From positions 124,001 through 188,000 of the forward strand of contig NZ_JBJIAA010000001.1 in the NCBI RefSeq assembly GCF_045310695.1: a DNA stretch of 64,000 nucleotides, given 5' to 3'. Source of the stretch: Clostridium_S neuense. Its GTDB lineage: Bacteria > Bacillota > Clostridia > Clostridiales > Clostridiaceae. This document shows, piece by piece, positions 1 to 7,684 of the stretch. The translations under genes and the position numbers were made by a program. Below the pieces are notes generated by a model, which saw nothing but the letters and a program-made list of their open reading frames with translations, searched no databases and was not told where the DNA came from. Numbering within the stretch: the stretch's first letter is position 1; each line of letters opens with the position of its first letter.

Positions 1-143
1 AAATTAGAACTTGTTATAGAACAAAATTTAAGCTTTTCAAAAAGTGGATTATTTTCATCTAATGCTTCTTCTAAGACTCTATTATTAAATTCTAACCAAC
101 TTAACTCTCTATTTATAAAATTATCACAACTCCATTTTCCCAT
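1..143 (-). CDS. ppk: Polyphosphate kinase, N-terminal fragment (runs off the window)
   Basis: Only the first 47 codons are inside the window; the gene continues past position 1. The visible residues include NFINRELSWLEFNNRVL and later EEALDENNPLFEKLKF, the characteristic start of polyphosphate kinase 1, which reversibly transfers the gamma phosphate of ATP onto polyphosphate. The ATG at 143-141 has GGGTGATG a few bases upstream. The gene begins 7 bases after the stop of the Ppx/GppA-like gene on the same strand, so the two are almost certainly one transcript. Identification rests on the N-terminal signature alone; the catalytic histidines lie outside the window. Confidence 0.85.
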   Translation of the reverse strand, partial: MGKWSCDNFINRELSWLEFNNRVLEEALDENNPLFEKLKFCSITSSN

Positions 144-150
144 GTTTACA

Positions 151-1686
151 TCACCCTCTTATAATACTAATAGTAGGTTTTATTCCCATTATTTCTTCGA
201 AGAACTCTTTGTTTTTATTAAAAGTCCACTTTTCCAGAGTACAATCATTTTCAGAATACGCCTTAAACCTAACACTTTCATCGCCTACTTCAATATCAAA
301 CTTTTTTATCTTTCCTTTTCCAGAAGCATCAAAAGATTCTGCAATTTTAAGTATTGCCGATAGCTTAGACACTATAATTTTGTCCTCATGGTTTAACTTA
401 GCATAATTTTTATGATTTAAAGATGGAATAAGTTCTTCATGATACATAACGACATTAGCTATTATTTCCAAATCCCTATCTGAAAAACCTATAATTTGTT
501 CTTCATGAATAATACTATAGCTATAAATAGAATGTTTATTTAAATTTACATAATGCCCTATATCATGAAGTATGGCCGCTATCTCCAGAAATAACTTTTC
601 TCTTTCTGAAAGTAAATGAACACCTGCTAAGCTATTAAAAATTTTTATAGCTGCTGCTCTAACATTCCTAGCATGACTTAAATTTACTGCATACTTTTTT
701 CCTATGAATAAAGCACAATTTACTATGTCCGCTCTAAACATATTTTTATAATTTTTATTGGATCTTTTGTGAATTATATCTACAATAATTCCATCTCTAA
801 GGCATACATTAGAAGCATATATGTTTTTAGCCTTCGTAAGTTTTAAAAATTGATAAATTATAATCACATTAGGAAGAACCATTTTGGCTTGAGATAATGG
901 AATCTCATATTTATCAGATATATTTTGAATAGATGCATTCTTTATATTATTGTAAAAGTCAGAAAGCCAGTTTCCAGCTATAAAATTCTGTGGTTTATTT
1001 TCATTTATCGAAACCATAAGCTTAATTTCTCCACCAATAACTATAAAACTACTTATTTTAAGATTTAACAGGTACCTTTTTAAACCTGCAATTTTACTAT
1101 TCACATACTCCTCTAAAACATTTGCAAAGTTTAAGCTGTTACTTTGAAGCTCAGCAAAGGTTTCTACAATTCTTAGAACGCCTATATTTATATATGTAGT
1201 ATATTTTAATTTTGCATTCTCAAAAATATAAAATTCTATGCCACCAGAGCCTATATTAAGAACTGCAGTTCCTCCATCAAATAAATTATTACTTCTTTCA
1301 ATTTTATTTTTCACAGCTTTTAACATCAAAAATCTTTCTTCTGCGTTATTTATAATTTTTACTTTAAGACCTGTTTTAATCCTTATTTGCTCTATAACAT
1401 ATTCTTTATTTTCAGCATCCCTTATGCCACTTGTAGATACTGCTATGTAGGATTTTATAGAGTAATCCTTCATTATATAAAAAAATCCTTTTAATATGCT
1501 GCATATTTCTTTTACAGACTCAGGCTTTATTCTCTTAAAGTTAAAAGTATCCTTACCAATATTTGTATTTTTCTGAAGATTGTCTACTATCTCAACATCT
1601 CCGTTCTGCTTTATAACAGCTATAGTCATTCTGACAAAGTTTGCCCCTATATCTATAGCTGCAACATTTTCATTTGATTGCCCCAT
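151..1686 (-). CDS. Ppx/GppA-type phosphatase with HD domain, diverged active-site motifs
   Basis: About 511 residues. The N-terminal half is an ASKHA-fold exopolyphosphatase/pppGpp phosphatase domain and the C-terminal part is HD-like (LHDIGHYVNLNKHS). The family motifs are altered compared with the neighbour at 1869: DIGSNS is DIGANF, the phosphate-loop DIGGxST is LNIGSGGIEF and lacks the aspartate, and the SGxxEA segment is NNAEER. It may therefore have reduced or changed activity, which is inference. I chose the start ATG at 1686 because GAGGGAGA sits just ahead of it; an in-frame ATG 15 bases upstream overlaps that ribosome binding site. It is the first gene of the transcript that continues into ppk. 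A second full-length paralog is divergent from it. Confidence 0.85.
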   Translation of the reverse strand: MGQSNENVAAIDIGANFVRMTIAVIKQNGDVEIVDNLQKNTNIGKDTFNFKRIKPESVKEICSILKGFFYIMKDYSIKSYIAVSTSGIRDAENKEYVIEQIRIKTGLKVKIINNAEERFLMLKAVKNKIERSNNLFDGGTAVLNIGSGGIEFYIFENAKLKYTTYINIGVLRIVETFAELQSNSLNFANVLEEYVNSKIAGLKRYLLNLKISSFIVIGGEIKLMVSINENKPQNFIAGNWLSDFYNNIKNASIQNISDKYEIPLSQAKMVLPNVIIIYQFLKLTKAKNIYASNVCLRDGIIVDIIHKRSNKNYKNMFRADIVNCALFIGKKYAVNLSHARNVRAAAIKIFNSLAGVHLLSEREKLFLEIAAILHDIGHYVNLNKHSIYSYSIIHEEQIIGFSDRDLEIIANVVMYHEELIPSLNHKNYAKLNHEDKIIVSKLSAILKIAESFDASGKGKIKKFDIEVGDESVRFKAYSENDCTLEKWTFNKNKEFFEEIMGIKPTISIIRG

Positions 1687-1723
1687 AATTTTCTCCCTCA
1701 TATTTTTACATTTACTTGCCTAT

Positions 1724-1827
1724 ATTATAGCATAATTAACTTAGATACTCTTACATTTAACCTAAACTTTACATAAGCTAATATCTAATTATGTAAGACC
1801 CACTTTAACTAATAAATATGATATAAT
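1724..1827. promoter_or_regulatory. Divergent extended -10 promoters between the two Ppx-type genes
   Basis: On the minus strand TGC-TATAAT reads from 1731 to 1724 towards the ppx-ppk transcript. On the plus strand TGA-TATAAT lies at 1819-1827 towards the second ppx gene. Both are extended -10 elements with poor -35 matches. The spacing to the start codons (about 40 bases each) is reasonable. Confidence 0.5.
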
Positions 1828-1868
1828 AATAAAATATTTTATATAAAGAAAAATTGGAAGGTGATAAT

Positions 1869-3368
1869 TTGAAACATATTGGTGTAATAGATATAGGTTC
1901 TAACTCTGTAAGACTCCTCTTAACTGAAATAACAGACAAACATTCATTTAAAATTATCACAGAACTAAAGGAATACGTTCGTCTTGGTGAAGGATTCGAT
2001 AATAATGGAAAACTTAAAGAAGAAAAAATACAAGAAACTATAAAAGTACTTAAACTTTATAAAAACTTTTGTGATGCTTTTCCAGAAACCATGATAATAA
2101 CTACTGCTACAGAGGCTGTAAGAAAAACAAAAAATCAATCCTATTTAATAGGTAGAATAAAATCTGAAACTGGTTTAGATGTAGAGATTCTTTCTGGTGA
2201 AAAAGAAGCCTATTACGATTATTTTGCTTCCATAAATACACTCAATGTTAAAAATGCCCTTATATTAGATATAGGTGGTGCAAGTACAGAAATAATACTT
2301 GTAAATAATAGAAATTTAAAAGAGTGTATAAGTTTACCCTTTGGTGCTATAACTCTAACCCGAAAATTTAACCTTCAAGATTCAATATCAAGTGCAGAGG
2401 AAAAAAACCTTAAGAGCTTTCTTTTTGACAGTTTTTCAAGCATAACCTGGCTTAAGGATTTAAAAATAGATACCCTTATCGGCATAGGTGGCAGTATAAG
2501 AAATATAGCAAAGATAAGTAAAAAAAGAACAAATTATCCACTAAATTTAATACACAATTATACATTAGATAGTAATGAAGTTTTAGATATATATAATGAA
2601 GTAAAATCAAAATCTACTGAACAAAGGAAAAAAATTAAAGGTCTCTCCAAGGATAGGGCAGATATATTTGTTGGTGCAGTATGTGCAGTTAATACTTTAA
2701 TAAATATGCTTAAAATAAAGCACCTAATAATAAGTAGAAATGGACTTCGTGAAGGTGTGCTTTTAGGTACACTTTTCAATAAAGAAAAAGTTGAAGATAT
2801 TCTTGGTTTCTCTATAAATAATATTTTGGCAAATAATAATATAAATCCTAAACACAGCAGTCATGTTTATAAACTTACACTTGCTCTATTTAATGAATTA
2901 AAACCACTTCATAGATTAGATGATTACCTTATAAATGTAATTAGAACTTCAAGTATGCTTCATGATATTGGAAATAATATTTCCTATTATTATCACCACA
3001 AACATTCTACCTATATAATACTTAATTCTATTATATATGGCTTAACTCCAAGAGAACGTGTTATGAGCGCTTTTGCTGCTTCTTATCATAGAAGTGATAA
3101 TATACCTGCAGATTTTGATAAATATAAATCTTTGCTTGATAAGGTAGATATATTCTCAATAAAAGTAATAGGGCTTTTAATTAGAATTGCTGAAAATCTG
3201 GATAAGGATTTATCTAATTCTATAATGGATGTAAAATGCACTATGCAAGATGATATGGTAATAATAAAAACTGTTTCAAATGCTCATTCTGATTTTCTTG
3301 TAAATCAAGCCCAAGCAGTTTCAGATTCATTTAAAGAACTTTTAGGAAAAAAACTATATGTAGTATGA
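1869..3368 (+). CDS. ppx: Exopolyphosphatase / Ppx-GppA phosphatase with HD domain
   Basis: About 499 residues. It carries the canonical family motifs: VIDIGSNSVRL near the N-terminus, TATEAVR, LSGEKEAYYDY (the glutamate region of the family active site), LILDIGGASTEI and GIGGSIRNIA. An HD-like segment follows (MLHDIGNNISYYYHHKHS), as in long Ppx proteins. It should release orthophosphate from polyphosphate and/or hydrolyse pppGpp; the sequence does not separate the two. The start is a TTG at 1869 preceded by GGAAGGTGAT; a TTG at 1854 would overlap that ribosome binding site. It is divergent from ppx-ppk, so synthesis and breakdown genes share one intergenic region. Confidence 0.9.
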   Translation: MKHIGVIDIGSNSVRLLLTEITDKHSFKIITELKEYVRLGEGFDNNGKLKEEKIQETIKVLKLYKNFCDAFPETMIITTATEAVRKTKNQSYLIGRIKSETGLDVEILSGEKEAYYDYFASINTLNVKNALILDIGGASTEIILVNNRNLKECISLPFGAITLTRKFNLQDSISSAEEKNLKSFLFDSFSSITWLKDLKIDTLIGIGGSIRNIAKISKKRTNYPLNLIHNYTLDSNEVLDIYNEVKSKSTEQRKKIKGLSKDRADIFVGAVCAVNTLINMLKIKHLIISRNGLREGVLLGTLFNKEKVEDILGFSINNILANNNINPKHSSHVYKLTLALFNELKPLHRLDDYLINVIRTSSMLHDIGNNISYYYHHKHSTYIILNSIIYGLTPRERVMSAFAASYHRSDNIPADFDKYKSLLDKVDIFSIKVIGLLIRIAENLDKDLSNSIMDVKCTMQDDMVIIKTVSNAHSDFLVNQAQAVSDSFKELLGKKLYVV

Positions 3369-3384
3369 TAAAGTTAAACTTTAA

Positions 3385-3600
3385 AATACAAAGGTAGATT
3401 TACCTTTCGTTTCTCTCAGGTAAATCTTAGAACTTAATAGTGTTAGCTGCGCTGAGCACTGTGTTTTGTGCCACGCGCAGTCATTAAGTTTAAGATTTTT
3501 CGAGGCACAGCAAAGAAAAATCATCCTTCACTGTACTCCCTACTCCCTACTCTGCTTTTCAAATTCCAGTTTGTATGGATAAATGAGGTTTATCTATATA
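3385..3600 (+). repeat. Cloverleaf repeat, copy A
   Basis: The core is about 3385-3536. Arm 1 pairs GATTTACC (3397) with GGTAAATC (3419). Arm 2 pairs CTTAGAACTTAAT (3426) with ATTAAGTTTAAG (3483). Arm 3 pairs GATTTTTC (3494) with GAAAAATC (3515). The right end is CCTTCACTGTAC (3525-3536); the matching left end is degraded in this copy. The core is followed by ACTCCCT-type short repeats, AAATTCCAGTTTG and TCTATA, a flank shared with other copies. It lies between the convergent ppx and sspH genes. Confidence 0.75.
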
Positions 3601-3604
3601 TTAT

Positions 3605-3768
3605 TCTCTAGAATCACATAAACCTGCACAGGGTTTGGGCTTCAGCCCATTATCCTTCTAGAACATAATTTTAGTCATTTATAAACTACGCCCAAACCCC
3701 AGATTTTAAACAGTGCCTTTATCATGTTCTAGAATCACATGGGCTGACGCCCAAACCCCAGTGGATTA
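3605..3768. repeat. Cluster of GGGCTGACGCCC hairpin repeats
   Basis: Three copies or part-copies of a short unit occur: one inverted (GGTTTGGGCTTCAGCCC, about 3629-3650), one partial (CGCCCAAACCCCAG, about 3690) and one direct (CACATGGGCTGACGCCC then AAACCCCAG, about 3735-3762). TTCTAGAA or close variants bound the units. The same unit recurs at 44007-44320. The last copy overlaps the 3' end of sspH. Confidence 0.7.
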
Positions 3769-3941
3769 TATTCTAGTTCTTTGATGTTTGCGTAAAGTTT
3801 TTCATTTGTTTCTAAATCTTTAACTAAAATCTTACCATCCTGGTCTGTTCCAATTCCCTCCAAGTATACAGGTTTATTTCTATATTTTACTTCTATAAAT
3901 CCTTTCGAATTAAGTATTGCTTTTACTTCTTCTTTTTCCAT
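3735..3941 (-). CDS. sspH: Small acid-soluble spore protein, H family
   Basis: A 68-residue protein in the SspH family: it starts MEKEEVKAILNSKGFIEV and continues with a KPVYLEGI segment, matching the family layout of an N-terminal helix followed by a KPVWIE-like strand and a KVxDLxTNE region. Such proteins are packaged in the spore core. The start ATG at 3941 follows GGAGGCGACATC; an upstream in-frame GTG at 3959 lies ahead of that site and is not used. The last eight residues (LGFGRQPM) and the stop codon are read from the GGGCTGACGCCC repeat, so the native C-terminus seems to have been replaced or extended. Confidence 0.8.
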   Translation of the reverse strand: MEKEEVKAILNSKGFIEVKYRNKPVYLEGIGTDQDGKILVKDLETNEKLYANIKELEYNPLGFGRQPM

Positions 3942-4074
3942 GATGTCGCCTCCAATCACTTTTATGATTATTATCTATACTTTTAAAAATTTTATGCCAA
4001 CAAATTTAAAACAATAACCTCTATCATACACACTTCATATTATGAATTAAGTAATTATATTGTGGAGGTCATTC

Positions 4075-5100
4075 ATGAAAAAAAAGCGCTTAAAAATATT
4101 ATCTATTATAACTTCTGCTTTAGTCATAGCAACTTTATGCTCATCCTGTGGCAGCAAAAAAAGTTCAACTTCATTAACTAAGGTCAGACTAAATGAAGTC
4201 ACTCGTTCTGTATTCTATGCACCAATGTATGCTGCTATAAGCAAAGGATATTTTAAAGACAATGGAATTAATCTTGAAATTTCTACAGGTCAAGGTGCAG
4301 ATAAAACCATGCAGGAAGTTTTAAGCAAAAATGCTGATATAGGTTTTTGTGGTCCTGAGCAGGTAATATATATTTATGATCAACATAGACAAGATTATCC
4401 AATACTATTTGCACAACTTACGCAAAAAGATGGTTCTTTTCTTGTTGGTAGAAAAGAAGAGACAGATTTTAACTGGTCTTCCTTAAAGGGAAAAACGATA
4501 ATTGGAGGTAGGCCTGGTGGAGTTCCAGAAATGGCATTAGAATATGTACTAAAAAATAAAAAACTTAAGATAAATAAAGACGTTAATGTAATAACAAATA
4601 TAGATTTCAAAGCAGTCGGTGGTGCCTTTAAAGGTGGTACTGGTGATTATGCAACACTTTTTGAACCTACTGGAAGTTTGCTTAATCAAAGTAAATCTGG
4701 TTATATTGTTTCTTCTGTTGGTGCTGAAGCTGGAACGCTTCCATATACCTGCTTTTTCTCCACTAAATCATACATGAGCAAAAACAAAGCCGTAATTCAA
4801 AAATTCACAAATTCACTGTATAAAGGTCAATTATGGGTAAAAAACCATTCAGATAAAGAGGTTGCTTCAGTTATAAAATCATTTTTTCCTGGTACCAATG
4901 AAAGTTTAATTGAAAATTCAGTAAAAAATTATAGGAAAATAGGAGCATTTGCTGAAACCCCTGCTTTAAGTGAAAAAGATTTAACAAGGCTTATGGATAT
5001 AATTCAAAGTTATAAAGCTTCTCTTATAAAAGAAAGACCTTCCTTTAATACTATAGTAAATAATAGTTTTGCAAAGGAGGCAGTTCAAAAAATTAAATAA
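4075..5100 (+). CDS. ABC transporter substrate-binding lipoprotein, NMT1/SsuA type
   Basis: About 341 residues. It has a lipoprotein signal peptide: MKKKR, a hydrophobic stretch, then LCSSC at residues 21-25. The mature part begins with VRLNEVTRSVFYAPMYAA and has GADIGFCG-like and KGKTIIGG segments typical of NMT1/THI5-like binding proteins (aliphatic sulfonate, nitrate, HMP/thiamine precursor types). The ligand cannot be told from sequence; no TPP riboswitch is visible upstream, which argues mildly against thiamine. The ATG at 4075 has GTGGAGGTC seven bases ahead and is preferred over 4060. It is the first gene of an SBP-ATPase-permease operon. Confidence 0.88.
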   Translation: MKKKRLKILSIITSALVIATLCSSCGSKKSSTSLTKVRLNEVTRSVFYAPMYAAISKGYFKDNGINLEISTGQGADKTMQEVLSKNADIGFCGPEQVIYIYDQHRQDYPILFAQLTQKDGSFLVGRKEETDFNWSSLKGKTIIGGRPGGVPEMALEYVLKNKKLKINKDVNVITNIDFKAVGGAFKGGTGDYATLFEPTGSLLNQSKSGYIVSSVGAEAGTLPYTCFFSTKSYMSKNKAVIQKFTNSLYKGQLWVKNHSDKEVASVIKSFFPGTNESLIENSVKNYRKIGAFAETPALSEKDLTRLMDIIQSYKASLIKERPSFNTIVNNSFAKEAVQKIK

Positions 5101-5119
5101 TTTAGAAGGTGATAATAAA

Positions 5120-5878
5120 ATGGATAAAGTTAATGTTAAAAATATTTCTGTTAATTATCATTCCTTAAAAGCAGAAACAAAAGCACTAAAGAATATTTCC
5201 TTTTCAATAAAGGAGGGAGAATTTGTAAGTATAGTTGGACCTTCTGGATGCGGAAAATCTACTCTTTTAAATATAATTGCTGGGCTTTTAAAGCCTTCTA
5301 GCGGTGAAGTATATTTAGATGGAACATTAATAAAAGGTGTTTCCTCAAAAATAGGCTATATGTTTCAAAAGGATAATCTTTTTGAATGGCTTACAGTAAA
5401 AGATAATATATCTCTTGGCCTTAAAATACAAAAAAAATATACACATGAAGTTAAAGATAAAATAGATGATTTTTTAATTAAATATGATTTAAAAGATTTT
5501 AAAAATCATTATCCAAATGAACTATCTGGAGGTATGAGACAGAGAGTTGCTCTAATTAGAACTTTAATCTTAGATCCTGATGTACTACTTTTAGATGAAC
5601 CTTTTTCAGCTTTGGATTATCAAACCAGGCTTAATGTTGGAAGTGAAATTTGCGGCATAATAAAGAAAGAAGGAAGAACCGCAATTATGGTAACACATGA
5701 TATTGCAGAAGCAGTTTCAATATCTGAAAGAATACTAGTACTTTCTAAACGTCCTGCATATATAAAAAAGGATGTAACAATAGACTTAAAGGAAGAAACT
5801 CCAATCAAAAGACGTGAAGATGAAAACTTTAGGATTTACTTTGATATCATATGGAAGGAGATGGACAAAAGTGAATGA
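5120..5878 (+). CDS. ABC transporter ATP-binding protein, SsuB/TauB/ThiZ type
   Basis: About 252 residues. Walker A GPSGCGKST, the signature LSGGMRQRVALIRT, Walker B VLLLDEPFSALD and the H-loop VTHDIAEAV are all present, so the domain is complete. The start ATG at 5120 follows AGAAGGTGATAATAAA, 19 bases after the binding-protein stop. Its C-terminus overlaps the permease start by 8 bases, which implies translational coupling. It energises uptake of the ligand captured by the lipoprotein encoded upstream. Confidence 0.9.
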   Translation: MDKVNVKNISVNYHSLKAETKALKNISFSIKEGEFVSIVGPSGCGKSTLLNIIAGLLKPSSGEVYLDGTLIKGVSSKIGYMFQKDNLFEWLTVKDNISLGLKIQKKYTHEVKDKIDDFLIKYDLKDFKNHYPNELSGGMRQRVALIRTLILDPDVLLLDEPFSALDYQTRLNVGSEICGIIKKEGRTAIMVTHDIAEAVSISERILVLSKRPAYIKKDVTIDLKEETPIKRREDENFRIYFDIIWKEMDKSE

Positions 5879-6665
5879 AACCTTAGAACAGCAAGAATAT
5901 ATATCAGGTTTAAAAAAAGAAAAAATTAAAATTAGAATCACTAGAATTTCCATACTTATAGCTATCTTTGCACTCTGGGAAATAGCTGGTGATTTAAATT
6001 GGGTAGACCCTTTTCTCATAAGTACTCCCTCCAGAATGATTAAAAGCCTTATAACAATATATAGTGAAGGAACTCTACTTACTCATATATGGGTGACCTG
6101 TTTTGAAACCATAATAGGCTTTATATCTGGAACAATTTTAGGAACCATTATTGCTGTACTCCTTTGGTGGTCCAAATTTGCATCAAAAGTATTAGATCCT
6201 TATTTAGTTGTGCTCAATGCACTTCCTAAGATAGCTTTAGCACCAATAATAATATTTTGGGTAGGAAATGGAATGAAAGCAATTATTATAGTAGCTCTTT
6301 TAATCTCAATTGTAACAACCATAATAAGTGTATTAAATGGTTTTAATGCAATTGATCAAGATAAAATAAAGCTTCTTCAAACACTTGGTGCAAATAAACT
6401 TCAAATACTTCTTCACCTAATAATTCCTGCTTCTATCCCAACTCTAATTTCCGCCTTAAAAATAAATGTAGGCCTATCCTGGGTTGGAGTTATAATGGGT
6501 GAATTCCTTGTTGCAAAGGAAGGTCTTGGCTTTTTAATTGTTTATGGAGGCCAGATTTCCCAACTTGATATGGTAATGATGAGTATCGTAATACTCTCCG
6601 CTCTAGCCTATATAATGTATCTAATTGTTGATTTACTTGAAAAAAGATTAAATGCCAAGTATTAG
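5871..6665 (+). CDS. ABC transporter permease, SsuC/ThiX type
   Basis: About 264 residues with roughly six hydrophobic segments. The cytoplasmic EAA loop is recognisable (LQTLGANKLQILLHLIIPAS), the site that contacts the ATPase. The likely start is GTG at 5871 (VNETLEQQ), with AAGGAG upstream inside the ATPase gene; an upstream in-frame ATG at 5814 would add a non-membrane extension overlapping the ATPase. It is the last gene of the transporter operon. Confidence 0.88.
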   Translation: MNETLEQQEYISGLKKEKIKIRITRISILIAIFALWEIAGDLNWVDPFLISTPSRMIKSLITIYSEGTLLTHIWVTCFETIIGFISGTILGTIIAVLLWWSKFASKVLDPYLVVLNALPKIALAPIIIFWVGNGMKAIIIVALLISIVTTIISVLNGFNAIDQDKIKLLQTLGANKLQILLHLIIPASIPTLISALKINVGLSWVGVIMGEFLVAKEGLGFLIVYGGQISQLDMVMMSIVILSALAYIMYLIVDLLEKRLNAKY

Positions 6666-6694
6666 CTTTAATTCTAGTCTTCTTTATGATATTA

Positions 6695-6715
6695 TCAATA
6701 TTATTATAATATTGA
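6695..6715. promoter_or_regulatory. 21-bp perfect palindrome ahead of the TetR gene
   Basis: The half-site TCAATATTAT is mirrored by ATAATATTGA around a central T, ending just before the ribosome binding site of the TetR gene. Its position, symmetry and size fit an autoregulatory operator of a TetR dimer. It is AT-rich, so chance symmetry is possible. Confidence 0.45.
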
Positions 6716-6718
6716 AAG

Positions 6719-7369
6719 GTGGTAACTATTATAAAAAAGACTAAGCAAAAAGCTATTGAAACTAAAAATATAATCTTTGATTCTGCTTTGAAAGTATTTG
6801 AAAAAAAAGGATTTTCTTCAACTACCTTAGAGGATATTGCTAAAGAAGCCGGAATTTCTAGAGGTGCAATTTATTGGAATTTTAAAAACAAGCAAGATCT
6901 CTATGTATGTTTACTCAAAGAATACTTTAATGATAACTTTTATGAAAATTTAAAATATAATGATAAATCTAATAAAGATCCTGTAGCTGCCATTAGAGAA
7001 TATATGTATAATTACTTCAAAATTTTAATTAATAATGAGGAAACAAGAAAATACATGGAAATTTTAAGATATAAAACAGAAGTTAAAACAGATATCGGCG
7101 AAGTACTAAGGGTAGAGCAAGAAATAGATTTAAAAATAAAGGAAGAACTTTCAAAGTTGATACGGCTTGGCATTGAAGCTGGTAAAATACGAAATGATAT
7201 TGCTGAAGGTGTTATTTCAATGTCGGCTCTTAGTTATTTAAACGGCATTGAGGATAGTTGGCTTATAAACCCAGAAGCATTTGCTCTTGAAGCATATTTA
7301 GATAATTTAATTGATATATTTATTGATGGTATTGTAAAGAATAATAAACCATCTTCAAAACTAAAATGA
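6719..7369 (+). CDS. TetR/AcrR family transcriptional regulator
   Basis: About 213-216 residues. The N-terminal helix-turn-helix is clear (TTLEDIAKEAGISRGAIYWN, then FKNKQDLY) and closely resembles AcrR/TtgR-type repressors; the C-terminal ligand domain is diverged. The GTG at 6719 overlaps the AAAGGTGG ribosome binding site. An ATT at 6728 would be correctly spaced and would make the N-terminus align exactly with AcrR (MARKTKQEA against xIKKTKQKA). The true start may therefore be a rare ATT. The gene sits 53 bases after the ABC permease and upstream of the agu operon; which of these it controls is not shown. Confidence 0.88.
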   Translation: MVTIIKKTKQKAIETKNIIFDSALKVFEKKGFSSTTLEDIAKEAGISRGAIYWNFKNKQDLYVCLLKEYFNDNFYENLKYNDKSNKDPVAAIREYMYNYFKILINNEETRKYMEILRYKTEVKTDIGEVLRVEQEIDLKIKEELSKLIRLGIEAGKIRNDIAEGVISMSALSYLNGIEDSWLINPEAFALEAYLDNLIDIFIDGIVKNNKPSSKLK

Positions 7370-7406
7370 AGCTGTTGCACTAAAAAATTAGTGTGACAGC
7401 TTTTTT
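7369..7406 (+). terminator. Terminator of the TetR gene
   Basis: A stem from AAGCTGTTGCACTAA to TTAGTGTGACAGCTT with a 4-base A loop is followed by TTTTTT. It directly overlaps the TetR stop region. A second weaker hairpin (ATAGTG-AAACA-CACTAT followed by TTTTTTT) lies about 50 bases further on. Confidence 0.85.
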
Positions 7407-7563
7407 GTTACTTTTATGTTTTTATAAACTAACGTCATATTGAAATATTAATATAGTGAAACACACTATTTTTTTATTTTAAATAGAAACTTTTAGCCCC
7501 CATGCTTTCTAACTTTACTGTCCATATTTTAATTTTATACATACATGAATGTCAAAAAAACTA

Positions 7564-7599
7564 TTGATTATAACAAAAATAATAGTATAATACTATTAT
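7564..7599 (+). promoter_or_regulatory. agu operon promoter with palindromic operator
   Basis: TTGATT (7564-7569) and TATAAT (7586-7591) are separated by 16 bases. A perfect 21-bp palindrome (ATAATAGTAT, central A, then ATACTATTAT; 7579-7599) covers the -10 box, so a bound dimer would block transcription. The protein that binds it is unknown. The rest of the 315-bp gap between 7370 and 7684 is AT-rich with no other recognisable feature apart from the terminators. Confidence 0.55.
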
Positions 7600-7684
7600 A
7601 ATTGATAATTAGTTAATTATTTTTTCTTTTTAATATTTATTTATTAATTTTTAAAAACAAATTCTATTATAATGAGGTGTTTTT

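Noticed and set aside
3960..4074. Possible TPP riboswitch ahead of the NMT1-type ABC operon
   Set aside because: The conserved CTGAGA and ACCTGA segments of the THI box are absent, so thiamine control is not supported.
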